Source: JAOUEA01 sp038249195 (GTDB taxonomy: Bacteria; Actinomycetota; UBA4738; HRBIN12). From it: DNA of 64,000 bases. The stretch is taken from the NCBI GenBank assembly GCA_038249195.1, contig JBBRWM010000013.1:1-64000 (forward strand), written 5' to 3'. Position 1 is the stretch's first letter. Each line of letters begins with the position of its first letter. The translations under genes and the position numbers were made by a program. This document shows positions 16,309 through 23,629 of the stretch, piece by piece. The notes under the pieces were generated by a model. The model ran no database searches, was not told the origin of the DNA, and worked only from the letters and a program-made list of their open reading frames with translations.

Positions 16309-17091
16309 GTGACCCATCGATTCGAGATCACGAAGGACCTCGAGGTGAGCGCGACCCCCGAGCAGGTCTGGGAGGCGATCGCCACCGGCCCCGGGCTGGA
16401 GTCCTGGTTCTTGGGTCGCAACGAGATCGACCCGAGGCCCGGAGGGACAGCCCGTTGGAGCATCGGCGAGTTCACGGCCGAGTCCACGATCACCACGTGG
16501 GATCCGCCGAATCGATTCGTCAACACGGGGATGCCTGCGCCGGATGGCTCCTTCCATCAGTTCGACTACCACATCGAGGCGCGCGAGGGAGGCGGCTCCG
16601 CGATCCGCTACGAGCACACCGGCATGCTGAGCGGCGACTGGGAGGCCGAGTATGAAGCCATGAGCGAGGGCGATCCCATGTACCTCGACAAGCTCGTGGC
16701 CTACCTCACCTACTTCCGAGGTCGGTTCGCCACCTCGGTCGAGGTCATGGGGCCGGAGGCGCCGGACCGGGAGCTGGCCATGGGGAGGTTCCGCGCCGCC
16801 CTGGGGCTCGATGACGACGTGGCGGTCGGCGACGAGGTCCGGGCCGCGCCGCGGGGGCTGGAGTCTTTCGACGGCGTGGTGGACCACATCTCTCCCCACT
16901 TCCTGGGGATCCGCTCCGACGACGCGATCTATCGGTTCATCCATGCGTTCACGGGCCAGGTCATGATCGGCCATCATTTGTTCGCGGGCGACGTAGACAG
17001 GGCCGATGCAGAGGAGATGTGGCGGTCCTGGCTCGACGGGATCTTCGCCTCCGCGCCCGACCGCGACGCACCGTCCTCGACGGCGACGTGA
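16309..17091 (+). CDS. SRPBCC/AHSA1-like domain protein
   Basis: GTG 16309 has GGGGAGGGG upstream and starts at THRFEITKDLEVSATPEQVW, the first strand and helix of the SRPBCC fold. Further features are AIATGPGLESWFLGRNEI, GGTARWSIGEFTAESTITTW and NRFVNTG, a typical AHSA1 ligand-pocket core of about 150 residues. A second domain of about 100 residues follows with FDGVVDHISPHFLGIRSDDA. In-frame ATGs at 16204 and 16270 are possible but lack an RBS. The ligand is unknown. The gene lies just ahead of a nucleotide cyclase. Confidence 0.75.
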   Translation: MTHRFEITKDLEVSATPEQVWEAIATGPGLESWFLGRNEIDPRPGGTARWSIGEFTAESTITTWDPPNRFVNTGMPAPDGSFHQFDYHIEAREGGGSAIRYEHTGMLSGDWEAEYEAMSEGDPMYLDKLVAYLTYFRGRFATSVEVMGPEAPDRELAMGRFRAALGLDDDVAVGDEVRAAPRGLESFDGVVDHISPHFLGIRSDDAIYRFIHAFTGQVMIGHHLFAGDVDRADAEEMWRSWLDGIFASAPDRDAPSSTAT

Positions 17092-17216
17092 CGCCCGAGT
17101 GACCCTCCGCCGACGAGCCGCGCGTTCGCGACCGAGCCGATGTCGCACGGCTGCTGCAGCCGCACGCACCTCCCGACTGGGAGACGCGGTTCCGGAAAGA
17201 TGAGCTCCTCGACTCG

Positions 17217-17903
17217 GTGATCGACGGCGAACCGATCCAGATGTTCGTCATGGCCGCCGACATCCGCGAGTCCACGACCCTGATGAAGGAGGCAGTGAGG
17301 TTCGAGCGCTTCGCGCTCGTCATGGACAAGTTCGTGACGTCGGTGCGCCGCGGCATCCGAGGATCCGGCGGCTGGTTCGACAAGTTCACTGGGGACGGGT
17401 TCCTGGCCTACTGGATCGTGCAGGGTGGGGAGCCCGCCGAGTACGAGGAGCGCTTCGTCCAGACCGCGGGGGACGTCGCGCACACGGCGCATACGCTCGT
17501 GGACCTCTTCCAGCGCCGTGTGATGGAGGATTTCCGGAGCAACTCCCGGAACCTCTCGGCGGGGGTGGGGCTGTCGATGGGGTTGGACGCCGGCCCGGGG
17601 TACCTCGTGAAGATCGCCGATGAGCTCACGATCGTCGGCTCCCCGATCGTCGGGGCCGTGAGGATGGTTACGGCCGCCTCGCAACCGTGGGAGATCGTCG
17701 CCAACGTCTACCTCGGTGAGCGGCTGCGCGACGGGCAGGACGGGGTCTTCGAGGAGCTCGACGTGACCGCCAGTCGGGAGTTCCGCCCGACCAAGGAGTA
17801 CCCGCGTGGACAAGAGGTCTACGCCTTGACCTTCGCCTCGGCCAACGGCGAGGATGATGCCGATGCTGGCGCGCCATCGGCGGGGGATGACGGCGAGCAG
17901 TAG
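17217..17903 (+). CDS. Class III adenylate/guanylate cyclase domain protein
   Basis: The 228-residue product consists almost only of a class III cyclase domain: FVMAADIRESTTLM (first metal Asp), GGWFDKFTGDGFLAYW (second metal Asp), AGVGLSMGLDAG and TIVGSPIVGAVRMVTAA. The recognised start is GTG 17217, but the same frame is open back to 17103 and reads plausible protein (LLQPHAPPDWETRFRKDELL), so translation may begin upstream at a weak start. The next gene encodes a cyclic-nucleotide-binding protein 28 bp downstream, which suggests a cyclase and effector pair. Confidence 0.8.
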   Translation: MIDGEPIQMFVMAADIRESTTLMKEAVRFERFALVMDKFVTSVRRGIRGSGGWFDKFTGDGFLAYWIVQGGEPAEYEERFVQTAGDVAHTAHTLVDLFQRRVMEDFRSNSRNLSAGVGLSMGLDAGPGYLVKIADELTIVGSPIVGAVRMVTAASQPWEIVANVYLGERLRDGQDGVFEELDVTASREFRPTKEYPRGQEVYALTFASANGEDDADAGAPSAGDDGEQ

Positions 17904-17931
17904 CCCATGCGGATGTTCATACTCGGAAGGC

Positions 17932-18375
17932 ATGTCGAGCCCCGAGCCCGCGCCCGTCAACGTCGATCGCTTGATGGCGCTCGACCTGTTCGCCCACCTC
18001 GACCATCACGATCTCGCGCAGGTCTCGCACTGGGTGCATGAGGTTCGTGCCGGGGCGGGCGAGTTCCTCTTCGAGCAGGGAGACCTCCCGTACGAGTTCT
18101 TCGTGATCGAGTCGGGCGACGCCGAGGTCGTGCGCGACGGGGACGTACTCGCGCGGATCGGCCCGGGGGAGCTCGTGGGCGAGATGGCGCTGCTCCGTGG
18201 GGAGCGCCGGATGGCGTCGGTGCGCGCGGTCGGGGAAGTGATCGCGATCGCGCTCTCCGCCGACGACCTTGCCGCGATCGAGGAAGAGATGCCGGAGGTG
18301 GTGCGGGCGATGCGGGCAACGACCGAGGATCGTGTTCGCCGCAACGCCGAGCTCGATCCGGGCTCCGGGAACTGA
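17932..18375 (+). CDS. Cyclic nucleotide-binding domain protein
   Basis: ATG 17932 follows GGAAGG. The 147-residue protein is a single cNMP-binding beta barrel: LFAHLDHHDLAQVSHWVHEV, GEFLFEQGDLPYEFFVIESG and the phosphate-binding cassette GPGELVGEMALLRGERRMAS, where Gly-Glu and Arg contact the nucleotide. There is no HTH, so it is not a Crp-type activator. It may act as a soluble sensor or partner protein. Its position after the cyclase gene supports response to cAMP or cGMP. Confidence 0.85.
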   Translation: MSSPEPAPVNVDRLMALDLFAHLDHHDLAQVSHWVHEVRAGAGEFLFEQGDLPYEFFVIESGDAEVVRDGDVLARIGPGELVGEMALLRGERRMASVRAVGEVIAIALSADDLAAIEEEMPEVVRAMRATTEDRVRRNAELDPGSGN

Positions 18376-18431
18376 CGTTCCGGCGGCGCGTCTGGTCACT
18401 TCTAGTTCCGGCTTCGCGATGGAAAGCACCC

Positions 18432-18466
18432 TTGACATCTCCTGCGGGTGTAAAGGTATCTTTACA
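18432..18466 (+). promoter_or_regulatory. Promoter with overlapping palindromic operator for the XRE gene
   Basis: TTGACA lies at 18432-18437. TGTAAAG-GTAT-CTTTACA (18449-18466) is a perfect palindrome with 7-bp arms that covers the -10 region and ends five bases before the ATG at 18472. This arrangement indicates repression by the XRE protein itself. Confidence 0.6.
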
Positions 18467-18471
18467 TCCAG

Positions 18472-18675
18472 ATGGAGAACCGGGTGAAGGAGCTGCGAAC
18501 GCGAGCCGCGATGACGCAGTCGGACCTCGGGGCGGCGTTGGAGGTCTCCCGGCAAACGATCAATTCGATCGAGGCAGGCCGGTACCTCCCTTCGCTTCCG
18601 CTGGCGCTGCGGATCGGTCGGCTCTTCGGTGCGCCGCTGGAAGAGATCTTCGAGATAGACGAGGCGGCAACGTGA
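18472..18675 (+). CDS. Small XRE-family repressor
   Basis: This 67-residue protein is a bare HTH_3 domain: VKELRTRAAMTQSDLGAALE, VSRQTINSIEAGRYLPSLPL and a tail FGAPLEEIFEI. It matches the YozG/Cro type that is usually paired with a small membrane protein. The start is ATG 18472. A GTGA overlap links it to the next gene. The perfect palindrome over its promoter suggests autorepression. Confidence 0.9.
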   Translation: MENRVKELRTRAAMTQSDLGAALEVSRQTINSIEAGRYLPSLPLALRIGRLFGAPLEEIFEIDEAAT

Positions 18676-18890
18676 GTCGATACGAAGCGAGGAAGGGGAG
18701 TCGGGCGGTGTCCGTAGCGTCGCTGCTGGTCGTCGGTGGGGCGGTGGCGGGCGCGACGTGGGTCGCGGGTCAGCCTTGGATCGCGGGGGTCGTGGTCGCC
18801 ATCTGCGCCGCCGTGTGTAGCGGCTGGGGTTCACGAGCGATGGAGACGAGCGATGGCGCTACGGCATCCGCGAGGCCACGCTCTGCGTAG
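18672..18890 (+). CDS. Small two-helix membrane protein paired with XRE (DUF2178-like)
   Basis: The start GTG 18672 overlaps the stop of the XRE gene by four bases. The 72-residue product has two hydrophobic segments (VASLLVVGGAVAGATWVAG and IAGVVVAICAAVCSGWG) and a short polar tail. XRE plus small membrane protein pairs are common and are thought to control stress or competence-like traits, but the membrane partner's role is not established. The DUF2178 link is inferred from the pairing and topology. Confidence 0.6.
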   Translation: MSRYEARKGSRAVSVASLLVVGGAVAGATWVAGQPWIAGVVVAICAAVCSGWGSRAMETSDGATASARPRSA

Positions 18891-18965
18891 GGATCCACGC
18901 TCGAGTGCCTCGATGTCTCCGACGAGCCGAGGCATGGGGATCGCGGGGTCGTTCCTACTCTGCGC

Positions 18966-19191
18966 TCACCCCTGTTCGTCGTCGGCCGGCAGGAAGCCCG
19001 AGACGTAATCCGCCGAGCCATCTCCCCGATACACGTACTCGACGACGCCGTCGAGTCCTGGCGTTGCGTCGTCATCCTCGGCACGCTCGAGGGCGCCGGG
19101 GGGCCAGTAGATGATGTCCCGCTCGATCTCCTCGTCCGAGACCCTCTTCCCTCCTACCGTCCAGAGGGCCGCCGTTGAAGAGGACGTTCAT
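18966..19191 (-). pseudogene. Conserved small hypothetical protein, one frameshift
   Basis: From ATG 19189-19191 the frame gives MNVLFNGGPLDGRR. The continuation VSDEEIERDIIYWPPGALER and GVVEYVYRGDGSADYVSGFL is in another frame, ending at TGA 18966-18968. Removing one G from a GGG run joins both into about 74 residues. The order FNGGPLDG, IYWPP and YVYRGDGSADYV looks like a conserved small soluble protein in actinobacteria; the function is unknown. It is the third gene of a minus-strand run with the zinc-finger and DUF6458 genes. Confidence 0.5.
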
Positions 19192-19219
19192 ACCGCCGTC
19201 TCCTTCTTCTCCGAGCCCC

Positions 19220-19363
19220 TCAGAGGTCTTGGGGCGGCTCCTTTCCGTGGGCCGCCAGCACGTGCTCGTCGAGCATCTCCTGTGTCCCGAACTCGGCTCC
19301 GCAGACGTCGCACCTTGCGACGCTCGGGTCGCGATCTTCCCGCTGTTCTATCTGCTCGCTCAT
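19220..19363 (-). CDS. 47-residue C2H2 zinc-finger protein
   Basis: ATG 19361-19363 follows GAGGAGGG. The product carries a single finger CDVCGAEFGTQEMLDEH and ends VLAAHG, giving Cys-x2-Cys-x12-His-x4-His. The acidic N-terminus is short. Small one-finger proteins of this type occur in actinobacteria, with possible DNA- or protein-binding roles. It lies 27 bp after the DUF6458 gene and probably shares its mRNA. Confidence 0.7.
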   Translation of the reverse strand: MSEQIEQREDRDPSVARCDVCGAEFGTQEMLDEHVLAAHGKEPPQDL

Positions 19364-19390
19364 CGCGGTCCCTCCTCACGTCGACCCTCG

Positions 19391-19667
19391 TCAGATGCCG
19401 TCGATGTCCTCGCTCTCCTGGATGCGCTGCTGACCCTGGGGCGTGTTGATGGAGCGGTCACTCGTGATCGAACGACGCCGAGATGGCCAGAGCATCATCA
19501 CGAGACCCAACACCAGCGACAGGAGGCCCACGACGAGGGCGATCACGCCTGCCATGTGGATGTCGAACCCTTGCGTGCGGGCCGTCACGGCGTACCGCAT
19601 GATCGCGCCCGCGATGATCAGGACGATCCCGAGCCCGACGAATGTCGCTCCTGAGCTTCTGTTCATT
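19391..19667 (-). CDS. DUF6458-family small membrane protein
   Basis: The product of about 91 residues has two transmembrane helices: FVGLGIVLIIAGAIMRYAV and MAGVIALVVGLLSLVLGLVM, separated by TARTQGFDIH. A basic cytosolic tail WPSRRRS and a polar C-terminus follow. This is the DUF6458 pattern (helix, short loop with Gly-[FV]-Asp-[IL]-His, helix). I start at ATG 19665-19667; longer frames upstream overlap another gene. The function is unknown. Confidence 0.75.
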
Positions 19668-19679
19668 GTCTCCACCCTT

Positions 19680-19928
19680 CTATCCCGCTTTGGTCCGGTC
19701 GGCCTGCGTTGCAGCGCCTCCCGGCAACGGATCGTGCACAGGCCGCCACCTTCCCCTCGACGGTTCCGAGCCTGCGCCGGTGGGGCCGACGTGCCAACCC
19801 GGCCCCTCGTACGGAAGGAAGCGCCAAGCGGTGCCGCAACGAGGGCACGACCATCGGAGCGCCTGGCTGTCGTTGCGTATCTCCCAGGGGTCGGGGCCCC
19901 GTGGCGGGCGACAGATGTGCTGGTCCAC
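19680..19928 (-). CDS. Small zinc-ribbon protein
   Basis: This 82-residue product starts at GTG 19928. It contains WSCPRCGTAWRFLPYEGPGW, a Cys-x2-Cys knuckle with an aromatic-rich context, plus a Cys near the N-terminus (QHICRPPRG). A SigB-type promoter motif ends ten bases upstream of the start, which supports a real, probably leaderless, stress gene. No family is recognised. Confidence 0.5.
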   Translation of the reverse strand: MDQHICRPPRGPDPWEIRNDSQALRWSCPRCGTAWRFLPYEGPGWHVGPTGAGSEPSRGRWRPVHDPLPGGAATQADRTKAG

Positions 19929-19937
19929 GAAGGTAGA

Positions 19938-19962
19938 TTACCCTGCGCGTGCAACGTCAAAC
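19938..19962 (-). promoter_or_regulatory. SigB-type promoter motif for the zinc-ribbon gene
   Basis: Read on the minus strand this is GTTT-N15-GGGTAA (GGTT-N16 if shifted by one). The GTG start lies about 9 nt after the -10. Confidence 0.5.
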
Positions 19963-19963
19963 C

Positions 19964-20854
19964 TCACCGGTCGCCGCCGATGGGGGCAGGGACGTCCGCG
20001 TCGTCGCGCGGTAACGAACGAGCGCTCTCGACGGGCGCCCCGAAGTCGAGCAGACGACCGCCCGTGGCGACGGCGCACAGGGCGACCCACGCCCAGCCGA
20101 AGGCGAGGCCGGCCACCACGTCGGTGAACCAGTGCACCCCCAGGAGTATCCGCGAGCAGCCCACCGCGACCGCGATCGCGGCGGCGGCCCCCGCCAATAC
20201 GGCTCGCATGCGCGGCGACCGCCCGCGCGCGAGGACCAACGCCAGCGCGGCGTAGCAGGCCGCGGCCGCGGCCGTATGTCCGCTCGGGAACGACGACCCT
20301 GAGAACGGCGCCAGAGGATCGATGCCGGGACGCGCCCGTCCCACGCCGAGCTTGATGAGGTTGACGATGAGGAGCTCCCCGCCCACCGCGAGGACAAGGA
20401 ATAGCCACAGAGACCGGCTGCGGATCCGCCGGAACTCGATCAGTCCCACCACCAGGGTCACCGCCACCACGACCGGCGTCGAACCCAGCTGGGTCACACC
20501 GCGCAGGAGGCTCGTCGACACGGACGTTGCGTGCGTCGCCGCCCACTGGGCGATCCTCGAGTCCACGTCGATCACGCCGGCCTTCGCGCGGACCACGTAG
20601 GCGAGCAGGCCCACGATGATGCCTCCCGCAACGATGCACACCGAGGCGGCCGTGAGCGCGAGGCCGGTGACCGTTTCGGGATCCAGGCGATCGCGAACGA
20701 AGGACCTGAGGTGCCCGCGATCGCGCATCTCCCGAGCCACCGACGCGCTCGCGCTCCCTGCGGGATCTGCTGCAGGCCAACGACTGATCGCGAACCCTGC
20801 CAGCACCCCCGCGAAGGTACTCGCGAGCAGGAGCACCGCGATCACCATGGGCAT
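19964..20854 (-). CDS. PAP2-superfamily membrane phosphatase
   Basis: The product is 296 residues from ATG 20852-20854. There are about six membrane helices. The phosphatase motifs are KLGVGRARPGIDPL (motif 1, K-x6-RP), FPSGHTAAAAACYA (motif 2, PSGH) and CSRILLGVHWFTDVVAG (motif 3, SR-x5-H-x3-D), all with catalytic residues intact. PAP2 enzymes dephosphorylate phosphatidate or undecaprenyl pyrophosphate on the outer membrane face. It is divergent from a second PAP2 gene, across an 83-bp spacer with overlapping SigB-type motifs. Confidence 0.9.
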   Translation of the reverse strand: MPMVIAVLLLASTFAGVLAGFAISRWPAADPAGSASASVAREMRDRGHLRSFVRDRLDPETVTGLALTAASVCIVAGGIIVGLLAYVVRAKAGVIDVDSRIAQWAATHATSVSTSLLRGVTQLGSTPVVVAVTLVVGLIEFRRIRSRSLWLFLVLAVGGELLIVNLIKLGVGRARPGIDPLAPFSGSSFPSGHTAAAAACYAALALVLARGRSPRMRAVLAGAAAAIAVAVGCSRILLGVHWFTDVVAGLAFGWAWVALCAVATGGRLLDFGAPVESARSLPRDDADVPAPIGGDR

Positions 20855-20901
20855 GCTCCCGTCTCGAGTGACATCGTTCTCCGTTTCGGCGGTTTCGGCA
20901 C

Positions 20902-20928
20902 GTTTACCCCGCGCGAGGACGGGGAAAC
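20902..20928. promoter_or_regulatory. Overlapping divergent SigB-type promoters of the two PAP2 genes
   Basis: The plus strand reads GTTT (20902-20905), N16, GGGAAA (20922-20927). The minus strand reads GTTT (20928-20925), N15, GGGTAA (20909-20904). The near-palindrome means one site could drive both genes. The plus-strand ATG is 10 nt after the -10. Confidence 0.55.
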
Positions 20929-20937
20929 CGTGGAGGC

Positions 20938-21780
20938 ATGACGAAACTCGACAGCACAGACGGGGGGCTCGCCGCGCCCGCCGCAGCTTCAGCATCATCC
21001 CGGGATCGCGACGTCCTCGATCCGTCGCCGGGCGGCTTCGCCGAGCGCATCGCCGATCGCCAGAGGTCACATCATCCCGTGACGGTCGCCGCGGTGATCG
21101 CCGTGGCGGGCTACGTCCTCATGGGGGCCCTGATCGTCGGCCTCGGTCTCCTCCTCACGCATGTCCTGCTCGACGGCGGGCTGGGACGGTGGGACGACCG
21201 AGTGGATGCGTGGTTCGTGGCTCGGCGCACCCCGTCCCTGAACACGGTGACGTCGTTCGCAACCACGATCGGGTCCACGGGCGTCGTGGTCGCGGTGGCC
21301 GCGCTCGTCGCGGTGGTCTTAGCGTTCCGCCGGTTGTGGCGTGAGGTGGGCATGATCGTGATCGCGCTCGCCGTCGAAGCGTCGGTGTTCCTGACGGCGG
21401 CGGTGATCGTGAACCGTCCGAGGCCCTCCGTTCCTCGCCTCGACCCCTCGCCCCCCACCGCGAGCTTCCCTTCCGGGCACACGGCGGCGGCCATCGTCCT
21501 CTGGGTGTCGCTCGCGATCGTGTTCTCGACGCGGGTGCGAAGCTCGCTCGGTCGAGCCGTGGTGTGGATCATCGCGATCGGCCTGCCCGTTTTCGTCGGG
21601 ATCTCTCGCCTCTATCGAGGGATGCACCACCCAACCGACGTGTTCGCGAGTGTGATCCTCGGTGTGGCGGCGGTCCTGATCGCGTTGCTGGCCGTGCGCT
21701 CGGCATCCGGCGTGGCCAGGCTGAGGAGCGGGTCCGCGCCGGACGATCGGGGTCGAGGCCGCGTCGAGGTTGCCTCGTGA
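20938..21780 (+). CDS. PAP2-superfamily membrane phosphatase
   Basis: The 280-residue protein has a polar N-terminus of about 50 residues and then five to six helices. Catalytic motifs: VNRPRPSVPRLD (motif 1, with Asn for the usual Lys six residues before Arg-Pro), SFPSGHTAAAIVLW (motif 2) and SRLYRGMHHPTDVFASV (motif 3). It lies first in a run of four genes joined by GTGA/ATGA overlaps (PAP2, diacylglycerol kinase, YihY, phospholipase D), which points to a shared role in phospholipid turnover. The start is ATG 20938. Confidence 0.9.
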   Translation: MTKLDSTDGGLAAPAAASASSRDRDVLDPSPGGFAERIADRQRSHHPVTVAAVIAVAGYVLMGALIVGLGLLLTHVLLDGGLGRWDDRVDAWFVARRTPSLNTVTSFATTIGSTGVVVAVAALVAVVLAFRRLWREVGMIVIALAVEASVFLTAAVIVNRPRPSVPRLDPSPPTASFPSGHTAAAIVLWVSLAIVFSTRVRSSLGRAVVWIIAIGLPVFVGISRLYRGMHHPTDVFASVILGVAAVLIALLAVRSASGVARLRSGSAPDDRGRGRVEVAS

Positions 21781-22664
21781 CCTCTGTCGCGGTCGTGGCG
21801 CACTCGCGCAAGCAACTCGGCGGCGGTCTCGGCGCCCTGAGGGAGGCCCTGGCCGCGGAGGGGGTCGACGAGCCGCTGTGGGCGGAGGTGACGAAGAGCC
21901 GCTTCGCACCGGCCTGCGTGGAGGAGGCGCTCGGCAAGGGCGCCGACCTGATCTTCGTTTGGGGTGGCGACGGTACGGTGCAACGATGCATCAACGTGCT
22001 TGCCGGATCGTCGGCCACCCTGGCGATCCTGCCGGCCGGAACCGCGAACCTCCTGGCAACGAACCTGGGCATCCCCGTGGACCTCGAGGCGGCGGTTCGC
22101 ATCGGACTGTCGGGATCTCGCCGCTCGCTGGACGTGGGCAGCGTGAACGGCGAGCGCTTCGCCGTGATGGCCGGCGCCGGCGTGGACGCGATGATGATCC
22201 GCGGCGCGGACTCGGGCCTCAAGGACGCGATCGGGAAGGTGGCGTATGTGTGGACGGGCGCGAAGAATGCGCGACGCAAGCCGTTCGAAGCGAAGATCAG
22301 TGTTGACGGCCACCGCTGGTTCAAGGGCGAGGCAACGTGTGTCCTCGTCGGGAACGTCGGGGACGTGCTGGGTGGGATCTCGGCCTTCGAAGACGCGCGC
22401 CCCGACGACGGCAGGTTGAACGTGGGCGTCGTCACTGCGGACGGGCTCTGGCAATGGGCCCGCACGCTGGGACGCACGGTCCTCGGCGATCCGACCGCAT
22501 CCCCGTTCGTGGAGATGACGACGGCCGCATCGATCGAGGTCCGGCTGGATCGCAAGGTGCGCTACGAACTCGACGGCGGCGACCGGAAGAAGACGAAGAA
22601 GCTGGACATCGAGGTGGAACCGGGCGCGATCAGCGTGTGTGTTCCCGAGGGAGGAGCGGCATGA
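21777..22664 (+). CDS. Diacylglycerol/lipid kinase
   Basis: The start GTG 21777 overlaps the PAP2 stop by four bases. The 295-residue protein shows the DAGK catalytic core: AVVAHSRKQLGGG, LIFVWGGDGTVQRCINVLAG (GGDGT nucleotide motif), LAILPAGTANLLATNLGIP and MAGAGVDAMMIRGA. It transfers phosphate from ATP to diacylglycerol or a related lipid at the inner membrane face. Together with the PAP2 phosphatase upstream and the phospholipase D downstream it forms a phosphatidate-centred pathway. Confidence 0.92.
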   Translation: MTSVAVVAHSRKQLGGGLGALREALAAEGVDEPLWAEVTKSRFAPACVEEALGKGADLIFVWGGDGTVQRCINVLAGSSATLAILPAGTANLLATNLGIPVDLEAAVRIGLSGSRRSLDVGSVNGERFAVMAGAGVDAMMIRGADSGLKDAIGKVAYVWTGAKNARRKPFEAKISVDGHRWFKGEATCVLVGNVGDVLGGISAFEDARPDDGRLNVGVVTADGLWQWARTLGRTVLGDPTASPFVEMTTAASIEVRLDRKVRYELDGGDRKKTKKLDIEVEPGAISVCVPEGGAA

Positions 22665-23629
22665 GCACGGCGAGCACGATCCCGGAGACGTGGGAGCTCA
22701 CGGGTGACGACGCGCGGCAAACCCTGAAGCGGGTCGGCCGCGTCCACCTGGTCAAGGGCGCGTTCAAACGCTTGCGTTGGTCGGACGGGTTCAGCCACGG
22801 TCGTTCGATCGCGTTCCTTCTGGCGTTGCTCTTCATCGAGGGCGTGATCGCCCTCGTGGGCCTCGCGAGCGTCATGAACTCCGGCGGATTCAGCGACGCG
22901 ATCGTGCGGGCGATGAAGACGGCAGCACCAGGGCCGGCCGGCAGCGTCCTGACCGAGGCGGTGAGTCAGGCGCACCGCGCCGGCTCGAACTCTCGCTACC
23001 TGGCGCTGTGGCTCGGCTTGGCTGCCGCCCTGATCACGGGCACGACGCTGCTCGGACAGTTCGAACGCGGGATGAACAGGATCTACGGCATCGAGAAGGA
23101 CCGGCCCAGCGTCCGCAAGTACGTGAGGGCCTTCCTCCTCTTCTGCACGGCGGGCCTCCTCGCGGCCATCGGCTTCGCGTGCATCGCGTTGGGGCACGTG
23201 ATCGGCTCGTCGTTCAGCAGCCACACATCGGCGAACGTGTGGAACGTGGTCCGCTGGCCCGTCGGTCTGGCGTTCATGGTCGGGGCGATCGCCCTCATCT
23301 TCTCCCGGGCGCCCAGGCGTCACCAGCCGAGCTGGTCGTGGCTCGCGTTCGGTGCCGTCCTCGCCGCGGCGCTCTGGGTCGTTGTGACCTTGGCCTTGGA
23401 CGTGTTCTTCCGCCTCAGCTCCACGTTCGGCCAGACCTACGGGCCGCTCGCCGGCATCGTGGCGCTCCTGCTGTGGTCGTACGCGTCGGCCATCGCCGTG
23501 CTGTTCGGCGTGGCGGTGTCGGCGCAGCTCGAGGCCGTCCGGGCGGGGGTGACGACGCCGCAAGACGCGAGCAAGGAGACCGCCGCTCCGCCACGCCGTG
23601 ACGCGGCCGCCGCCACGACCGGACGATGA
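22661..23629 (+). CDS. YihY/BrkB-family membrane protein
   Basis: ATG 22661 overlaps the kinase stop (ATGA). The 322-residue protein has about six helices. It shows the YihY/virulence factor BrkB layout: helices near 48 and 120, LGQFERGMNRIYGIEKDRPS after the second helix, and SSTFGQTYGPLAGIVALLLW with SYASAIAVLFGVAVSAQLEA at the end. The molecular role of the family is unresolved; some members are linked to envelope function. Another YihY gene is at 38778. Confidence 0.85.
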   Translation: MSTASTIPETWELTGDDARQTLKRVGRVHLVKGAFKRLRWSDGFSHGRSIAFLLALLFIEGVIALVGLASVMNSGGFSDAIVRAMKTAAPGPAGSVLTEAVSQAHRAGSNSRYLALWLGLAAALITGTTLLGQFERGMNRIYGIEKDRPSVRKYVRAFLLFCTAGLLAAIGFACIALGHVIGSSFSSHTSANVWNVVRWPVGLAFMVGAIALIFSRAPRRHQPSWSWLAFGAVLAAALWVVVTLALDVFFRLSSTFGQTYGPLAGIVALLLWSYASAIAVLFGVAVSAQLEAVRAGVTTPQDASKETAAPPRRDAAAATTGR

